DNA of 64,000 nt from Paraglaciecola mesophila KMM 241 (GCF_000315015.1 NZ_BAEP01000060.1:1-64000); one strand, 5' to 3'; positions 26,443 to 37,267 are shown, numbered from the stretch's first letter. The notes: generated by a model from the sequence alone, not told the origin. Translations and numbers: made by a program.

Positions 26443-27516
26443 TTACCACTTCCAGTAACTTAGCTTCTTACGCATTTTGATGCTTCGTATTAGATTGAAC
26501 GGCTTATTTTTCAACTTAGGCGGGTTATCAAGCATGTCTTGTGTGGCATCTAATATGCGAGCACTTGACTGACCATCCGTGTAAGGGTGAGTTTGGGCTG
26601 CATAGTCGTCCAGTTTATCCATCAACTCAGGCGGCCTAGTTAACGCGTATTCTATGCTTTGTTCAATTTTTTCAGCATCGGTCACATTAATAAAGTGCGG
26701 CTTAGGATGCTCGTTTTTCATGGTCACCACAGGTTTGTTCAGCATTAAAAACTCAACCAACATAGATGAATTATCCCCAAGCATTAAGTCGGCCTCGAGC
26801 ATTAATGGCATGGCATTATCGGTTTCGATAAAGGTTAAATTCTCATGTTGAGCAGCTTTATAGGCATCCACCGTACTTTGCGCCATTTTAGGATGGAAGG
26901 TCACTAACCAACGCCATTTAGTATCTTGAGATAAGCGCTTAATGGTTGGCAGAAGTGCTTCTGCTTGAGACATTCGAGGGGAAAACGTGGATGAAAATAA
27001 CACCACGGGGCGCTCGTCCTTTTGAGCTGTTGTGCTAGTTGCAGCGCCTTTATCAGTAACCATTGAATGATCAAAAAACGGGTCCATTTTACAAAACCCT
27101 GTTTCGACTACTTTGAAGAACTGATGCTTTTGCTCGAGTAACTTGAACGTGTCGGTCATTGACGGCCCATGCGTACAATACAAATCAAAACAATCTCGAA
27201 TAATAAACGAATAGTTCAAGCCGTCTTTTTTACGAGTTTTAAAACCAATAAAGCCATGACGAACACAGACTTTCAAGCCAGGGATAAATGACGGGATCAT
27301 ATTACCAGGAACAAATACGGCGATAGGGTGAAAATCAATTACGGCCTGAACATCAGGTAATTGCGTTTCTTGGGTCTGAAAATAAGCTCTGTTGACGTTG
27401 TTACCTTCTACAAACCAAGCGACGGTATCGCCTCTTCGTTGAATTTCGTCCTGCAAGGGGCGCAGTATTTGAAATGCATAGTTTTCGGAGATGTAAAAAA
27501 GGAAATGTTTTGCCAT
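26443..27516 (-). CDS. CDP-glycerol glycerophosphotransferase-like protein
   Basis: A 357-residue GT-B-like protein resembling the TagB/TarF family (MAKHFLFYISENYAFQI; VCVRHGFIGFKTRKKDG; YCTHGPSMTDTFKLL; MLGDNSSMLVEFLMLNKPVV). The family adds glycerol-phosphate to carbohydrate acceptors. In a Gram-negative, homologues modify LPS or capsule. No membrane segment is seen. It neighbours coaD, a Wzi-like protein and LPS core genes, supporting a surface role. An actual CDP-glycerol donor is not shown. Confidence 0.82.
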   Translation of the reverse strand: MAKHFLFYISENYAFQILRPLQDEIQRRGDTVAWFVEGNNVNRAYFQTQETQLPDVQAVIDFHPIAVFVPGNMIPSFIPGLKVCVRHGFIGFKTRKKDGLNYSFIIRDCFDLYCTHGPSMTDTFKLLEQKHQFFKVVETGFCKMDPFFDHSMVTDKGAATSTTAQKDERPVVLFSSTFSPRMSQAEALLPTIKRLSQDTKWRWLVTFHPKMAQSTVDAYKAAQHENLTFIETDNAMPLMLEADLMLGDNSSMLVEFLMLNKPVVTMKNEHPKPHFINVTDAEKIEQSIEYALTRPPELMDKLDDYAAQTHPYTDGQSSARILDATQDMLDNPPKLKNKPFNLIRSIKMRKKLSYWKW

Positions 27517-27620
27517 GGTCTCTCAACTGCATTGTTAGTGACGCGCTTAGAGGGTAAGCGCGCAATGGTATATTACTTTGTTGTACTCGCTTTGTTTGAT
27601 GCAACAAAAGCGAGTATAGG

Positions 27621-28151
<531 letters not shown>

Positions 28152-29555
28152 TTACCAGCGGTAAAATGCACTTACTCGTTTAAATTGTTCGCCAAAACGA
28201 TCTTCACCTACATCAAAATCAATACCCCAGAAACCGTATTGTGTCGCGTAACTATAACGCACAGTTAATTCCTTGAATGCTTGTTCCGTGTTTGAGTTCA
28301 TGTCGCTATCTGCACTTCTGAATGTAATATCAACAACCTGATCAGACGCAAATTTCCAATTCATATTAATGGAATGCGTTGTCTTTTGAACCAGTTCTTG
28401 GGGAGCAAAAATATCGCCCGCCCAATGACCAAGTGATAAGCCTTCATTGGTGTAACCTGCGGTGTAAAAACCGGATTGGTAGAAAAGCTCGTCTAAGCGA
28501 GTGAATTCATATCGCAAAGACAGGTTGTTAGTTACCATAGGGAAATAGACCCCAAAAGCAAGGGCTTTGTCATCTGCTTCTTGGCCGTCGGCTTCAGGAG
28601 CGTGGTCAAAGGCAATCTCGCCATAAAGGGATACAGGAAAGGCGAAGGGTAAATTAATCTTACTGGAAATTGCCGTTTTCTGATCGCTTGCTAATGCTTG
28701 AGGATAAAGCTCAGGTGTTTTGTCTTCACCTGAAGGGCTAAATAAATCTTGGAAAGCATCACCGACACTCAAGTTGTTATTCGCTCCAGCATATTTCAGG
28801 GTGCGGCTATAGCCTATGGTCCATGCTTCAACAGGGGATATACTCAAGTGAAAGCCCAATAAATTGGGTTCACCACTGAACAATTCACCTTGTTGGCTAA
28901 CACCTAACGTATCTTCAAGCTTCGAATAAAACAGCTCATATCGGATACCCCAATCTGTGATGGGGGTGGCGTTACTAACAGTAACAGACAGGCTTGGCTC
29001 GGCGTTGGTACTACTTAATAACGCTGAATCTTGCATTGGTGATAACCAGTGTTCCCGGTAACCCGCCTCGATTTGTGCATACTCGTAACCAAAGGCGACA
29101 TGGGTGTTGTACAACATGGCATCTTCGCCATCAGCATATAAGGCACCGCCTGCTACATAGGCATAAGGTGAGATAAAAGCCACGCCAGAAGCAGAGACTT
29201 GGTAGCTGGAGTCGCGTCTGATGCCTCTTTGATTCGGCAAAGGGCTGTTTTCATCATCACCAGCAGATATAGATGCGCTCACATGGGTTAACGCTAACGT
29301 ATCTTTAAATCGCGCCAAATAAGCGTCAACCGAGCGATATAGTTCAGGAAAGCGTGTGGTTATCAGTTTGTTGCGGCGCATAACATCAACCGCTTTGTAT
29401 GGCTTAGTGAGTGGTGCGCCAGGCGTCAGTGCCATAACTTTTTCTATCTGAGATTCTATTTCAGGTGAAATTTGTAGCGGAAGGTAGGGGGAAAGCCCTT
29501 TTGCCCATGCTTGTGACGCGACGAGCAAACAGCCGATTAACCAATAACGTGACAT
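28152..29555 (-). CDS. Wzi-like capsule assembly outer membrane protein
   Basis: A 467-residue exported protein: signal peptide ending LLVASQAWA, a periplasmic helical lead region (~20-90), then a long barrel of alternating strands ending in RVSAFYRW, an aromatic C-terminus typical of outer membrane proteins. The overall pattern fits the Wzi family, which anchors capsule or polysaccharide at the surface. No wza/wzb/wzc genes are present in this window. Function is inferred from family likeness and from the neighbouring surface-glycan genes. Confidence 0.78.
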   Translation of the reverse strand: MSRYWLIGCLLVASQAWAKGLSPYLPLQISPEIESQIEKVMALTPGAPLTKPYKAVDVMRRNKLITTRFPELYRSVDAYLARFKDTLALTHVSASISAGDDENSPLPNQRGIRRDSSYQVSASGVAFISPYAYVAGGALYADGEDAMLYNTHVAFGYEYAQIEAGYREHWLSPMQDSALLSSTNAEPSLSVTVSNATPITDWGIRYELFYSKLEDTLGVSQQGELFSGEPNLLGFHLSISPVEAWTIGYSRTLKYAGANNNLSVGDAFQDLFSPSGEDKTPELYPQALASDQKTAISSKINLPFAFPVSLYGEIAFDHAPEADGQEADDKALAFGVYFPMVTNNLSLRYEFTRLDELFYQSGFYTAGYTNEGLSLGHWAGDIFAPQELVQKTTHSINMNWKFASDQVVDITFRSADSDMNSNTEQAFKELTVRYSYATQYGFWGIDFDVGEDRFGEQFKRVSAFYRW

Positions 29556-29682
29556 TGTATTATTTCATTCCAAAACGGCAGTTGACAAAAAATCGAGTGT
29601 AACAATTCAAGATTAAATTGTATTGTGCTTTGTAATGAGTATTCACCAGATCAATCAGTGATCTCGGCACTGGTTGCCTCCA

Positions 29683-30402
29683 TTAGGCTGGCTCACCATA
29701 GGCGGACAGTAAAGTTTGCCAATTTTGCTCACTAAAATGGAAGGTTTTTTGTTTGGCTTGCTCTTTATGCAATGAGCGCAAGAGTCGGTCTAAGTTGGCT
29801 TTTTTCCAATTATTGCTAGCATGTATGGCACATTTATCAAAATCGATAAGCCAAATTTTACCAGCACCATCGAGCATAACATTGTGAATGTTTAAGTCGT
29901 GATGATATACATTGTTATCATGAAATTGGCGAATGCAGCTGCCAATGGCTTGCCAAGTGGCTTGTGGTTGCGGCGCCTCACATAAATGGCTAAACATATC
30001 TTGGCTATTGGGTATGCGCTTGATAATGATGTCGCCTCGGTACATCACATTGTGCCGTGTTACTTGTGCTGCGACAGGCTCAGGGACGGGCAAACCAAGA
30101 TTGTGCATCTGTGCTAGAAGAGTAAACTCGCGCCATGCTCTGGTGCGTGACAGACCTCTAAAAAGATAGCTGTCTTCAATCAACTTGCCGATTAAGCCAC
30201 CGCGTCGATAATGGCGCAAAACATATTCGTTATTTTTATGTCTAAAAAAGTACGTTGTGCCGCGACCGGCAGCACTGCCGGTTAATTGCTGTTTCAATTG
30301 CCAGTAGTGACCATCAAATATATGCAAATCAGGGGCTGCGAATATTTCAGCATCAAATATAATGGTGCTGCGATCTTTAGATGTTTGCTGAATGTTTGGC
30401 AT
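29683..30402 (-). CDS. kdkA: Kdo kinase (KdkA)
   Basis: A 239-residue protein kinase-like enzyme that phosphorylates Kdo on lipid A precursors. Family segments: GRGTTYFFRHKNNEYVLRHY, RGGLIGKLIEDSYLF, the catalytic HHDLNIHNVMLD and the metal-binding WLIDFDKC. Kdo phosphorylation is typical of bacteria with a single Kdo residue, and a waaA Kdo transferase lies ~1.2 kb away. It is divergent from the GT4 gene. Confidence 0.93.
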   Translation of the reverse strand: MPNIQQTSKDRSTIIFDAEIFAAPDLHIFDGHYWQLKQQLTGSAAGRGTTYFFRHKNNEYVLRHYRRGGLIGKLIEDSYLFRGLSRTRAWREFTLLAQMHNLGLPVPEPVAAQVTRHNVMYRGDIIIKRIPNSQDMFSHLCEAPQPQATWQAIGSCIRQFHDNNVYHHDLNIHNVMLDGAGKIWLIDFDKCAIHASNNWKKANLDRLLRSLHKEQAKQKTFHFSEQNWQTLLSAYGEPA

Positions 30403-30555
30403 TTAACACGAGGTGGTTGCAAAATTTGGCTTAGTGTATACCCGTATCGCTGATGAATGCGAGCCTCTACGCCCATGGCTCGCGCTAAATGTGTAACGAT
30501 TGATTCTGAATAAATGCATAACAATTAATTTTAAATAAGTGAGTACCCATTAACT

Positions 30556-31632
30556 ATGGAACATGATGTGACGAAAACCATTAAACAAGATGAAGTTGAG
30601 TTGATTCTGGGAAATTCGAATTCAAATTTTTCGGGTGTGACTTCAACCATGTTGCAGGTCATGTCTTATCAGCAAAAGTTGATTAACTTGCGTGTAATGG
30701 GTAAGCATTTTTTACCTGATCAGAGCCAAGCTATGACATTCTGGCAAGTGGTGAAGATGTGTCGTAAACCGCTGAGCAATGGTAAGTACCGGGTTTTTCA
30801 TGCTCGCCGTGTAGATGAAATGATCCAAGCTGTGCTTTTGAAATATGTATTCGGTGCCAAAATAAAAATGGTCTTCAGTTCAGCTGCTCAGCGCTTTCGT
30901 TCAGGCTCTACCTTATGGTTAACCCGCAAAATGGACGCTGTGGTGGCCATCAGTCAATCATCAGCAAAGTATTTGGCCGAGCCACCCGATGCGATTATTC
31001 CTCATGGTATTCAAATTGAAAACTTCGCCCCAGCCCCCAACAAAGAGCAAGCCTGGAAGGATTTAGGCTATGGTGGAAAATACGGTATCGGCATTTTAGG
31101 CCGTGTGCGCAAACAAAAAGGTGTTCATCTGTTCGTCAATGCGTGCATTGACGTGCTGCCTAAATATCCAGATTATACAGCGGTTGTGGTGGGCGCTATC
31201 TCATCTAGTCATCAAGAGTTTGTTGATGAATTAAAAGCGAAAATCGATAAAGCAGGTTTGAGCGAGCGTATTATCTTTACTGGTGAGCTACCGTTTGAGC
31301 GTATTCCTCCAATTTTCAGTGCCTTGTCTATGGTATCTGCGTTGAGCGACAATGAAGGCTTTGGTTTAACCGTACTTGAAGCTATGAGTTGCAGCGCTGC
31401 AGTGTTAGCAACGCAAGCAGGCGCGTGGGAAGAGATCATTCGCGAAGACATAGATGGCCACGTAGTGCCTGTGAATGATTTACCCGCGGTAACAGCAAAA
31501 ATGGATTCACTATTATCAGATCCAGAAGAATTAAAACAAAAAGGCTTGGCTGGCCGTGAACGGGTGTTAGCTCATTATACGGTAGAGCGCGAAGCGAAAG
31601 CCTTGGTCGATTTATTTAGAGGGTTGCAATAG
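30556..31632 (+). CDS. GT4 family glycosyltransferase (LPS core)
   Basis: 358 residues with a GT-B fold: an N-terminal segment (ILGNSNSNFSGVTSTMLQV) and a C-terminal group-1 glycosyltransferase domain (GILGRVRKQKGVHLFVNACI; ALSDNEGFGLTVLEAMSC with the EX7E-type motif). It lies between kdkA and waaA, convergent with waaA (6-bp gap), so it most likely extends the LPS inner core. The exact sugar is unknown. Confidence 0.88.
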   Translation: MEHDVTKTIKQDEVELILGNSNSNFSGVTSTMLQVMSYQQKLINLRVMGKHFLPDQSQAMTFWQVVKMCRKPLSNGKYRVFHARRVDEMIQAVLLKYVFGAKIKMVFSSAAQRFRSGSTLWLTRKMDAVVAISQSSAKYLAEPPDAIIPHGIQIENFAPAPNKEQAWKDLGYGGKYGIGILGRVRKQKGVHLFVNACIDVLPKYPDYTAVVVGAISSSHQEFVDELKAKIDKAGLSERIIFTGELPFERIPPIFSALSMVSALSDNEGFGLTVLEAMSCSAAVLATQAGAWEEIIREDIDGHVVPVNDLPAVTAKMDSLLSDPEELKQKGLAGRERVLAHYTVEREAKALVDLFRGLQ

Positions 31633-31638
31633 CACTCA

Positions 31639-32955
31639 TTAGTGATTGCCCTGAGCAAACCCTAACGCGTGCAATGTGGCGCTAACAGCGCCACTGTTTT
31701 CCTGTAAAACCTGTTTTCCTGCTTTCCCAGCACGCTTACGTAATGGCCCATCCTCTAACCATTGCGTGACTTTTTGGCTTATTTGTTCTGGGGTATTGGC
31801 TTCAAATAACGCGCCAGTGTCACTAAGGACTTGGCATATCGCTGGATTGTTATACCGGTGCTCTCCCATCAATATGGGGACTTCAAAGGCTGCAGGCTCA
31901 AGGGCGTTATGCCCGCCTCTATCTGCAATACTACCCCCTACAAAGGCAATTGTTGCAAGAGCATATAGGGCTTGCAGTTTACCCATTTCATCGACTAACA
32001 AGACTTGGGTGTCTGTATCACAAGGCTTTTCATCAGTGGTTCGCAGACTGCGTAAGCTACTTGATTTGCATATTTGATAGACGTCGTCAAAACGTTGGGG
32101 ATGGCGAGGGACAATAATAAGCAGTGCGTCAGAAATTTGTTGTAATACTATTTTGTGAGCCTTAAGCAGTATGTCTTCTTCTGGTGCGTGAGAGCTACCC
32201 GCGACAATAATCGGCCGACTTGCAATATTGAACGTCTGAGAAAATTCCTTTGCCTGCTGGTAGGCTTCAGGACGAGCGGGCTGTTCAAACTTAATATTAT
32301 TTGTCAGTACCAATGTTTGCTCAGGAGCATGGAGTTGCTGGTAGTTGTGGTAGTCGCGCTCACCTTGGGCACAAACTTTATGTAATTTATGCAGCATGGG
32401 GCTAAAAAGAGGCGATATTTTGGTATATGTGCGCATAGAGCTGTCAGTCATACGTGCATTAATCACCGAGACGGGAATATTCAGGCGCCAGCATTGGTCG
32501 ATCATATTCGGCCAAAGCTCCACCTCTGTGATGATGACGTGAGTGGGCGCTGCTTGCTTAAGTATACGGCGCATCATCCATGGAATATCGACAGGCAAAT
32601 AGCAATGAGTGATGGAGTCGTTAAATAAGTCGGTGGCTTGCTTTGCGCCAGTTGCCGTAGTGGTAGTGATAGTGACAGATATCTCAGGTTGAAATTGGCG
32701 AATTCTTTTAATGACATTGGCAGCGGCAACCACCTCACCTACTGACACACAATGAAAGAGTAACCCGCCTGCTTTTGCCGTGCGTATATTTACACCAAAG
32801 CGTTGGATCCGAGCCCAAGGCGCGGTAGGTTTTTTCATCAGGTATTGATAACAAAAATGTAGAAACACAAAGGGTAACAAAATATACAGCAGCAAGGTGT
32901 ATCCCCACAGGCTGTAATTTTCTTTTGCTTTAGGAGTGAAAGTGGACTTCATCAT
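31639..32955 (-). CDS. waaA: Kdo transferase WaaA (KdtA)
   Basis: A 438-residue inner-membrane-associated GT-B enzyme that moves Kdo from CMP-Kdo to lipid IVA. An N-terminal hydrophobic anchor (LWGYTLLLYILLPFVFLHF) is followed by the GSEVGE-like segment FHCVSVGEVVAA, ITEVELWPNMI, and a C-terminal domain with AFVGGSIADRGGHNALEPA. With kdkA nearby, the product is probably a phosphorylated mono-Kdo lipid A. Confidence 0.96.
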   Translation of the reverse strand: MMKSTFTPKAKENYSLWGYTLLLYILLPFVFLHFCYQYLMKKPTAPWARIQRFGVNIRTAKAGGLLFHCVSVGEVVAAANVIKRIRQFQPEISVTITTTTATGAKQATDLFNDSITHCYLPVDIPWMMRRILKQAAPTHVIITEVELWPNMIDQCWRLNIPVSVINARMTDSSMRTYTKISPLFSPMLHKLHKVCAQGERDYHNYQQLHAPEQTLVLTNNIKFEQPARPEAYQQAKEFSQTFNIASRPIIVAGSSHAPEEDILLKAHKIVLQQISDALLIIVPRHPQRFDDVYQICKSSSLRSLRTTDEKPCDTDTQVLLVDEMGKLQALYALATIAFVGGSIADRGGHNALEPAAFEVPILMGEHRYNNPAICQVLSDTGALFEANTPEQISQKVTQWLEDGPLRKRAGKAGKQVLQENSGAVSATLHALGFAQGNH

Positions 32956-33181
32956 ATCGCCATCAAATAGATTCAGCAGGTATTTTAACAGTATTTCGTT
33001 GATTTTCGACTAAGCTTGAGACCATTAGAGCCCTCGCAATACATTGAATCGGATAAAAAATTTCCTGTAATAAAATGCGATAACAAGTAATACTTAAGCC
33101 ATACAGTATCAAGAAGACAAGGAGTTGTGCTCCCAATTGTTTTTCGTCGCACAAAAAATGGTATTTAATTAGGAGTGTTTT

Positions 33182-33634
33182 TTGCTAAATATCCACCGCA
33201 TAGGTTTTCGCCTTATGCTCGCTCTAGTGATGCTATTTGGCGTAAATTACGCCTACGCTGAGCAATCCCAATTGCGTGTTATCGTAAATGATAACGTCAA
33301 GGTGAATTCCTTGAGCGAGAGCAGTGTGCGTTGGATTTTTTCGATGCGCCAAACCACTTGGGAAGACGGAAGCGCGATTAAAGTCTATGTTCTTCATCAG
33401 CAAGACCCAGCCCACCAAAATTTTTGTAAAGATGTCCTCAGCATGTTTCCTTATCAACTTGAACGAACGTGGAATAAGTTGGCTTATTCAGGTTTAGGAG
33501 AAAAACCCACTTTGGTCAGAGATAGCCAAGAGATGATTGATATGGTGAGTCAAGAGCCCGGCGCAATCGGATACGTACTTTCAACATCGCTGCCGCCCAA
33601 CCTGCATGTATTGCAAATTAGCAAGGAGGGCTAA
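33182..33634 (+). CDS. Short periplasmic binding-protein-like protein
   Basis: 150 residues with a signal peptide (LALVMLFGVNYAYAEQ) and a compact PstS/PBP-like domain (VNSLSESSVRWIFSMRQTTW; PGAIGYVLSTSL). These short proteins resemble phosphate-binding domains but lack half of a full two-lobed solute binder. The start is TTG, supported by AGGAG seven bases upstream; the next ATG would remove most of the signal peptide. First gene of a three-gene operon; the porin-like gene starts one base after its stop. Confidence 0.82.
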   Translation: MLNIHRIGFRLMLALVMLFGVNYAYAEQSQLRVIVNDNVKVNSLSESSVRWIFSMRQTTWEDGSAIKVYVLHQQDPAHQNFCKDVLSMFPYQLERTWNKLAYSGLGEKPTLVRDSQEMIDMVSQEPGAIGYVLSTSLPPNLHVLQISKEG

Positions 33635-33635
33635 T

Positions 33636-34817
33636 ATGACCAAATTTCTCGTAGTGTATCTTCTTTGTACTTTTAGCTTTTTCCTAGCGAACTTAAGTCA
33701 CGCAGGGGAATTCGTTTGGCACGGGTTCGGTGCCCAAGGTGTCATTCAATCCAGCGATAGTAACTATATAAATGAAAGCGGTGACGTGTCGTTTAGTCTA
33801 ACTGAGGTGGGTCTTAATACGTCGTATCGGATCAATCAAAAACTACGGGTCTCGGCGCAGGGTATTTATATTAATGATGGCAATCGCTTTAACGAAGGGC
33901 TGCGATTAGATTACTTATTTTTGGATTATCAATTACTCAGCACGCCAAGTTGGAATGTTAATGCTCATTTAGGACGATATAAGAACTATCACTGGTTATA
34001 TTCTGCCACGCGTGATGTACCCCATACCATGCCAACTATTGTATTGCCTCAGTCCTCGTATTTTGATGCATTTCGTGACGCATCACTAGGCAGTGATGGT
34101 ATTTCACTTATCGCTCAACATCACAACGAACTGGGTGAGTTGGACATGCGTTGGAGTTACGGCAATACGTCAGTAAACCAAGAGCAAACTGAAAATTTAA
34201 TGTCCGAATTTGCCACCGGTGAGTTAGAGCATGATTTTGACACGCAATTCAGCCTCTCTTTTAGTCCGCTTAGCTCGGGCGTAGCAATGGGGGTCAGCAT
34301 GCTAAGAACAGATTTTAGCTACGACGCTGGTAACAATGATGTATTCATTGATGGTAAAGCGAAGTTGTTTCGGCTGATGCTAAATTTAACCTATAGTGCT
34401 GAATTTTGGGATATTAACGCCGAAGCGATGCGGGAACGAACAGATTTTATAGGGCTTTTATCTAACGGCGGCATCAAAGATACTGTCGCTGAAGGGGGAT
34501 ATGTTCAAGGGCGGCTATTTCTTACCCCTCAAGTCACTCTATTGGCAAGAATTGATATGTTTGATGCGGATAAGGACGATCGCCATGGTCGGCTATTACA
34601 GCAGAATTCAGGGGGAGCGGTACCAGATTACTTCGCTTATCGAGATCAAATTACATTTGGCGCTTCATGGGATTTCCATGCGAACTGGCGAGTACGCGCT
34701 GAATTTCACAAAGTAAAAGGTCGTGCACGCTTAGCGCCTGTTTTTATTCCCGATACGGTGACAAATGATTCTGAATATTGGGACATTTGGGCGCTGCAAG
34801 TTATTTACTGGTTTTAA
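33636..34817 (+). CDS. Porin-like outer membrane protein
   Basis: 393 residues, signal peptide ending near LANLSHAGEF, then amphipathic beta strands with aromatic girdles to the C-terminal WALQVIYWF. A longer frame begins at 33606, but the ATG at 33636 has AAGGAGG ideally placed. No precise porin family is recognised. It probably forms a barrel that serves the periplasmic binding-like protein and the c-di-GMP protein encoded in the same operon. Confidence 0.8.
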   Translation: MTKFLVVYLLCTFSFFLANLSHAGEFVWHGFGAQGVIQSSDSNYINESGDVSFSLTEVGLNTSYRINQKLRVSAQGIYINDGNRFNEGLRLDYLFLDYQLLSTPSWNVNAHLGRYKNYHWLYSATRDVPHTMPTIVLPQSSYFDAFRDASLGSDGISLIAQHHNELGELDMRWSYGNTSVNQEQTENLMSEFATGELEHDFDTQFSLSFSPLSSGVAMGVSMLRTDFSYDAGNNDVFIDGKAKLFRLMLNLTYSAEFWDINAEAMRERTDFIGLLSNGGIKDTVAEGGYVQGRLFLTPQVTLLARIDMFDADKDDRHGRLLQQNSGGAVPDYFAYRDQITFGASWDFHANWRVRAEFHKVKGRARLAPVFIPDTVTNDSEYWDIWALQVIYWF

Positions 34818-34819
34818 GC

Positions 34820-37267
34820 ATGCGAATTTTTGTCAGTTTGCCGTGGAAAATCATGTGTCTATTGATTGGTTTTTTACTCATTGCTAGCGTGTTGTTGACC
34901 TTTATCTGGATTGATAAAAACAATCAGGATTATCTAAGTCAGCATCAGGCGTTACATGATGAAGATCTAAGTCAAATGCATCTGATCCGCGATATGTTGA
35001 GTAACCGTCTCGAGTTATGGTTTGAGTCGTTTATTCACCTGCATGAAGACATAACTGATAATCCGCAAGCGACTGCCAATTTTATTAACGAAGAATTTGA
35101 TTACTTGCAGTTGAATTGGCAAGTTAAGGATCTTTGGTTGCTCGACAGCGAGCATAAAATCATATTCGCCAACCATCAACATGTGCCCGAATACGTAACG
35201 GCGAGTGCACAGCAAACACTGCAAAATCAATCTTCTACTTCCAATATTTTATGTGCTCAGTCATGTTTTCAACTTATAAGTATGCCAATTTTGGCCGCTA
35301 ATGGTGAGCTTTTGGTATTGACAGCCAGCACCTCACTGTTGGAAATGATGGCGGCCTTGAATCGTTCAACGCACGCTGAGCTTGCCTTAATAGCAAATAT
35401 ACATTCCCTCGAGCTATCTTCTCTTCGTGACGCACAGATACAGCCTCCCATCTCAAATATTCGGCGCCAAGAACTCAGCGCATTACTCAAGTTAATTCCT
35501 GGGGGGATTACGTTTGATATGGTGCTAGATAAAGGATACCGATTGGTAGTCAATGAGCAGGCATATTTGATAAATTTACTACCTGTTGATGAAAAGGTGA
35601 CTGACCCCGCATATCTGCTCGCAGTGCACGATATCAGCGACGAGTGGGCAAGGCATGGTAGTTATCAATTCGGTGTCATGATCATCTCAGCTATCACAGT
35701 GGCGCTGTGCATTCTGACGTTCTTTTTAATGGCTGAGCGCTTGCGGAGACGCTTACTTATAGTTGCAAAGCGTTTACCGCTTTTAGCGCAGAAAAAATAC
35801 GATGAATTTAATGCCATGCAATTTCCGCACAGCAGACTGTTTTTAGATGAAATCGACGAGGTACAACGCTCTTCGAATTTATTGGGTGAACAGCTTGAGT
35901 CTATGGATGTCAAGATAGAGCAAAACACCCGAGAGCTTGAAAATATAGCCATGTACGATCGGCTTACGGGGCTACCAAATCGAAACATGCTGAATTTTGT
36001 GCTGCGCAAAAAGATTGCGTCTTTAGCACGTAACCCTGAGCCTTTGGTCGTTATTTTATTGGACTTCGATAATTTTAGGAAAATTAATGACAGCTATGGT
36101 CACGGCATTGGTGATGAGTTCTTAATTATCGTCGCCCAGCGATTGCGCAGCAATCTACGCGAATCAGACGTGATCAGCCGTTTCGGTGGTGACGAATTTG
36201 TCATTGTTTTGCAAGAGGTTGATGAGGTCAGTAATGCCATGACCCTAGCCGAAAAGCTGGTGACTAAGTTTAGAGAGCCTATCGAGATTGGCGCTCAACG
36301 TTTTTATACTTCTGTGAGTTTGGGGATCACCTCTTGCGACGAACAGAACCTTACAGTGGATGATTTAGTGCGCCAAGCGGATATCGCTATGTATGCTTCT
36401 AAAGATGCTGGCGGAGACCGCTTTACACTTTTCAATGAAGGCATGAGCACGAGGGTAATGCGCCATATTGAAATTGAGCATGATATTCGAGACGCACTGC
36501 AGCAAGAACAGTTCAAATTCGCGCTACAAGCACAAATTGATATAGATTCCGGCAAGCTGGTGGGGTTCGAGGCACTGATCCGGTGGCTGCATCCGAAAAA
36601 TGGTTACATCATGCCTGATGAATTTATTCCTATTATGGAGAATTCTGAAAGCATGATCACCTTGGGTTACTGGGGCATAAAGCGCGCGTTTGCTATTCTG
36701 GCGCATCTTGAAAGTATGGGACTCAGTGGGCTAAGAGTCGCGGTAAACTTATCTGCGAGTCAGTTTTTAGACCCTAATTTAATTAATTTTATGCGCGAAC
36801 AATTAGCAAAAAGCGAGCAAGGGGCAGAGCAAATTGAATTGGAATTGACTGAGCGTACCGTGGTTGCTGACATAAGTCATACATTACGGATCATGCATCA
36901 GCTCAAGGAATTAGGTTTTAGTTTTTCCATTGATGATTTTGGCACAGGGTATTCGTCTCTCGCATACTTATCTCAGCTACCGGTAGATGTTATTAAAATC
37001 GACCGCAGCTTTATATCCGGAATGAGTGCAAACAGCGCAGACAAGCAGATCGTGAAATCGACCATCGCTATGGTCAGAAAACTAGGTATGAAGGTTGTCG
37101 CTGAAGGAGTAGAGACAGCGGAGCAATTGCATACATTAGGCGATATGCATTGCGATATTGCCCAAGGGTATTATATTTCAAAACCCCTTTTAGAGGATGA
37201 TCTGTACCAAAAGCTCCCTTCAAAAATAAAGGAAGGTGTTTGGAAGAACTTCGATTTGTCATTTTAA
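34820..37267 (+). CDS. GGDEF-EAL membrane protein
   Basis: 815 residues: two membrane helices (near 5-30 and ~285-305) bracket a ~250-residue periplasmic sensor; then a HAMP-like linker, a GGDEF domain with intact RFGGDEFVIVL (~455) and an EAL domain with EALIRWLHP (~584), NLSASQF, DDFGTGYSSL, IKIDRSFI and VVAEGVETAEQ. Both c-di-GMP-making and c-di-GMP-cleaving sites look complete. A frame starting at 34778 overlaps the porin; ATG at 34820, two bases after its stop, fits a normal N-terminus. Coupled to the porin-like and binding-protein-like genes. Confidence 0.93.
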   Translation: MRIFVSLPWKIMCLLIGFLLIASVLLTFIWIDKNNQDYLSQHQALHDEDLSQMHLIRDMLSNRLELWFESFIHLHEDITDNPQATANFINEEFDYLQLNWQVKDLWLLDSEHKIIFANHQHVPEYVTASAQQTLQNQSSTSNILCAQSCFQLISMPILAANGELLVLTASTSLLEMMAALNRSTHAELALIANIHSLELSSLRDAQIQPPISNIRRQELSALLKLIPGGITFDMVLDKGYRLVVNEQAYLINLLPVDEKVTDPAYLLAVHDISDEWARHGSYQFGVMIISAITVALCILTFFLMAERLRRRLLIVAKRLPLLAQKKYDEFNAMQFPHSRLFLDEIDEVQRSSNLLGEQLESMDVKIEQNTRELENIAMYDRLTGLPNRNMLNFVLRKKIASLARNPEPLVVILLDFDNFRKINDSYGHGIGDEFLIIVAQRLRSNLRESDVISRFGGDEFVIVLQEVDEVSNAMTLAEKLVTKFREPIEIGAQRFYTSVSLGITSCDEQNLTVDDLVRQADIAMYASKDAGGDRFTLFNEGMSTRVMRHIEIEHDIRDALQQEQFKFALQAQIDIDSGKLVGFEALIRWLHPKNGYIMPDEFIPIMENSESMITLGYWGIKRAFAILAHLESMGLSGLRVAVNLSASQFLDPNLINFMREQLAKSEQGAEQIELELTERTVVADISHTLRIMHQLKELGFSFSIDDFGTGYSSLAYLSQLPVDVIKIDRSFISGMSANSADKQIVKSTIAMVRKLGMKVVAEGVETAEQLHTLGDMHCDIAQGYYISKPLLEDDLYQKLPSKIKEGVWKNFDLSF

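Noticed and set aside
31676-32077. 133-codon frame antisense to waaA
   Set aside because: Wholly inside waaA; no protein-family features.
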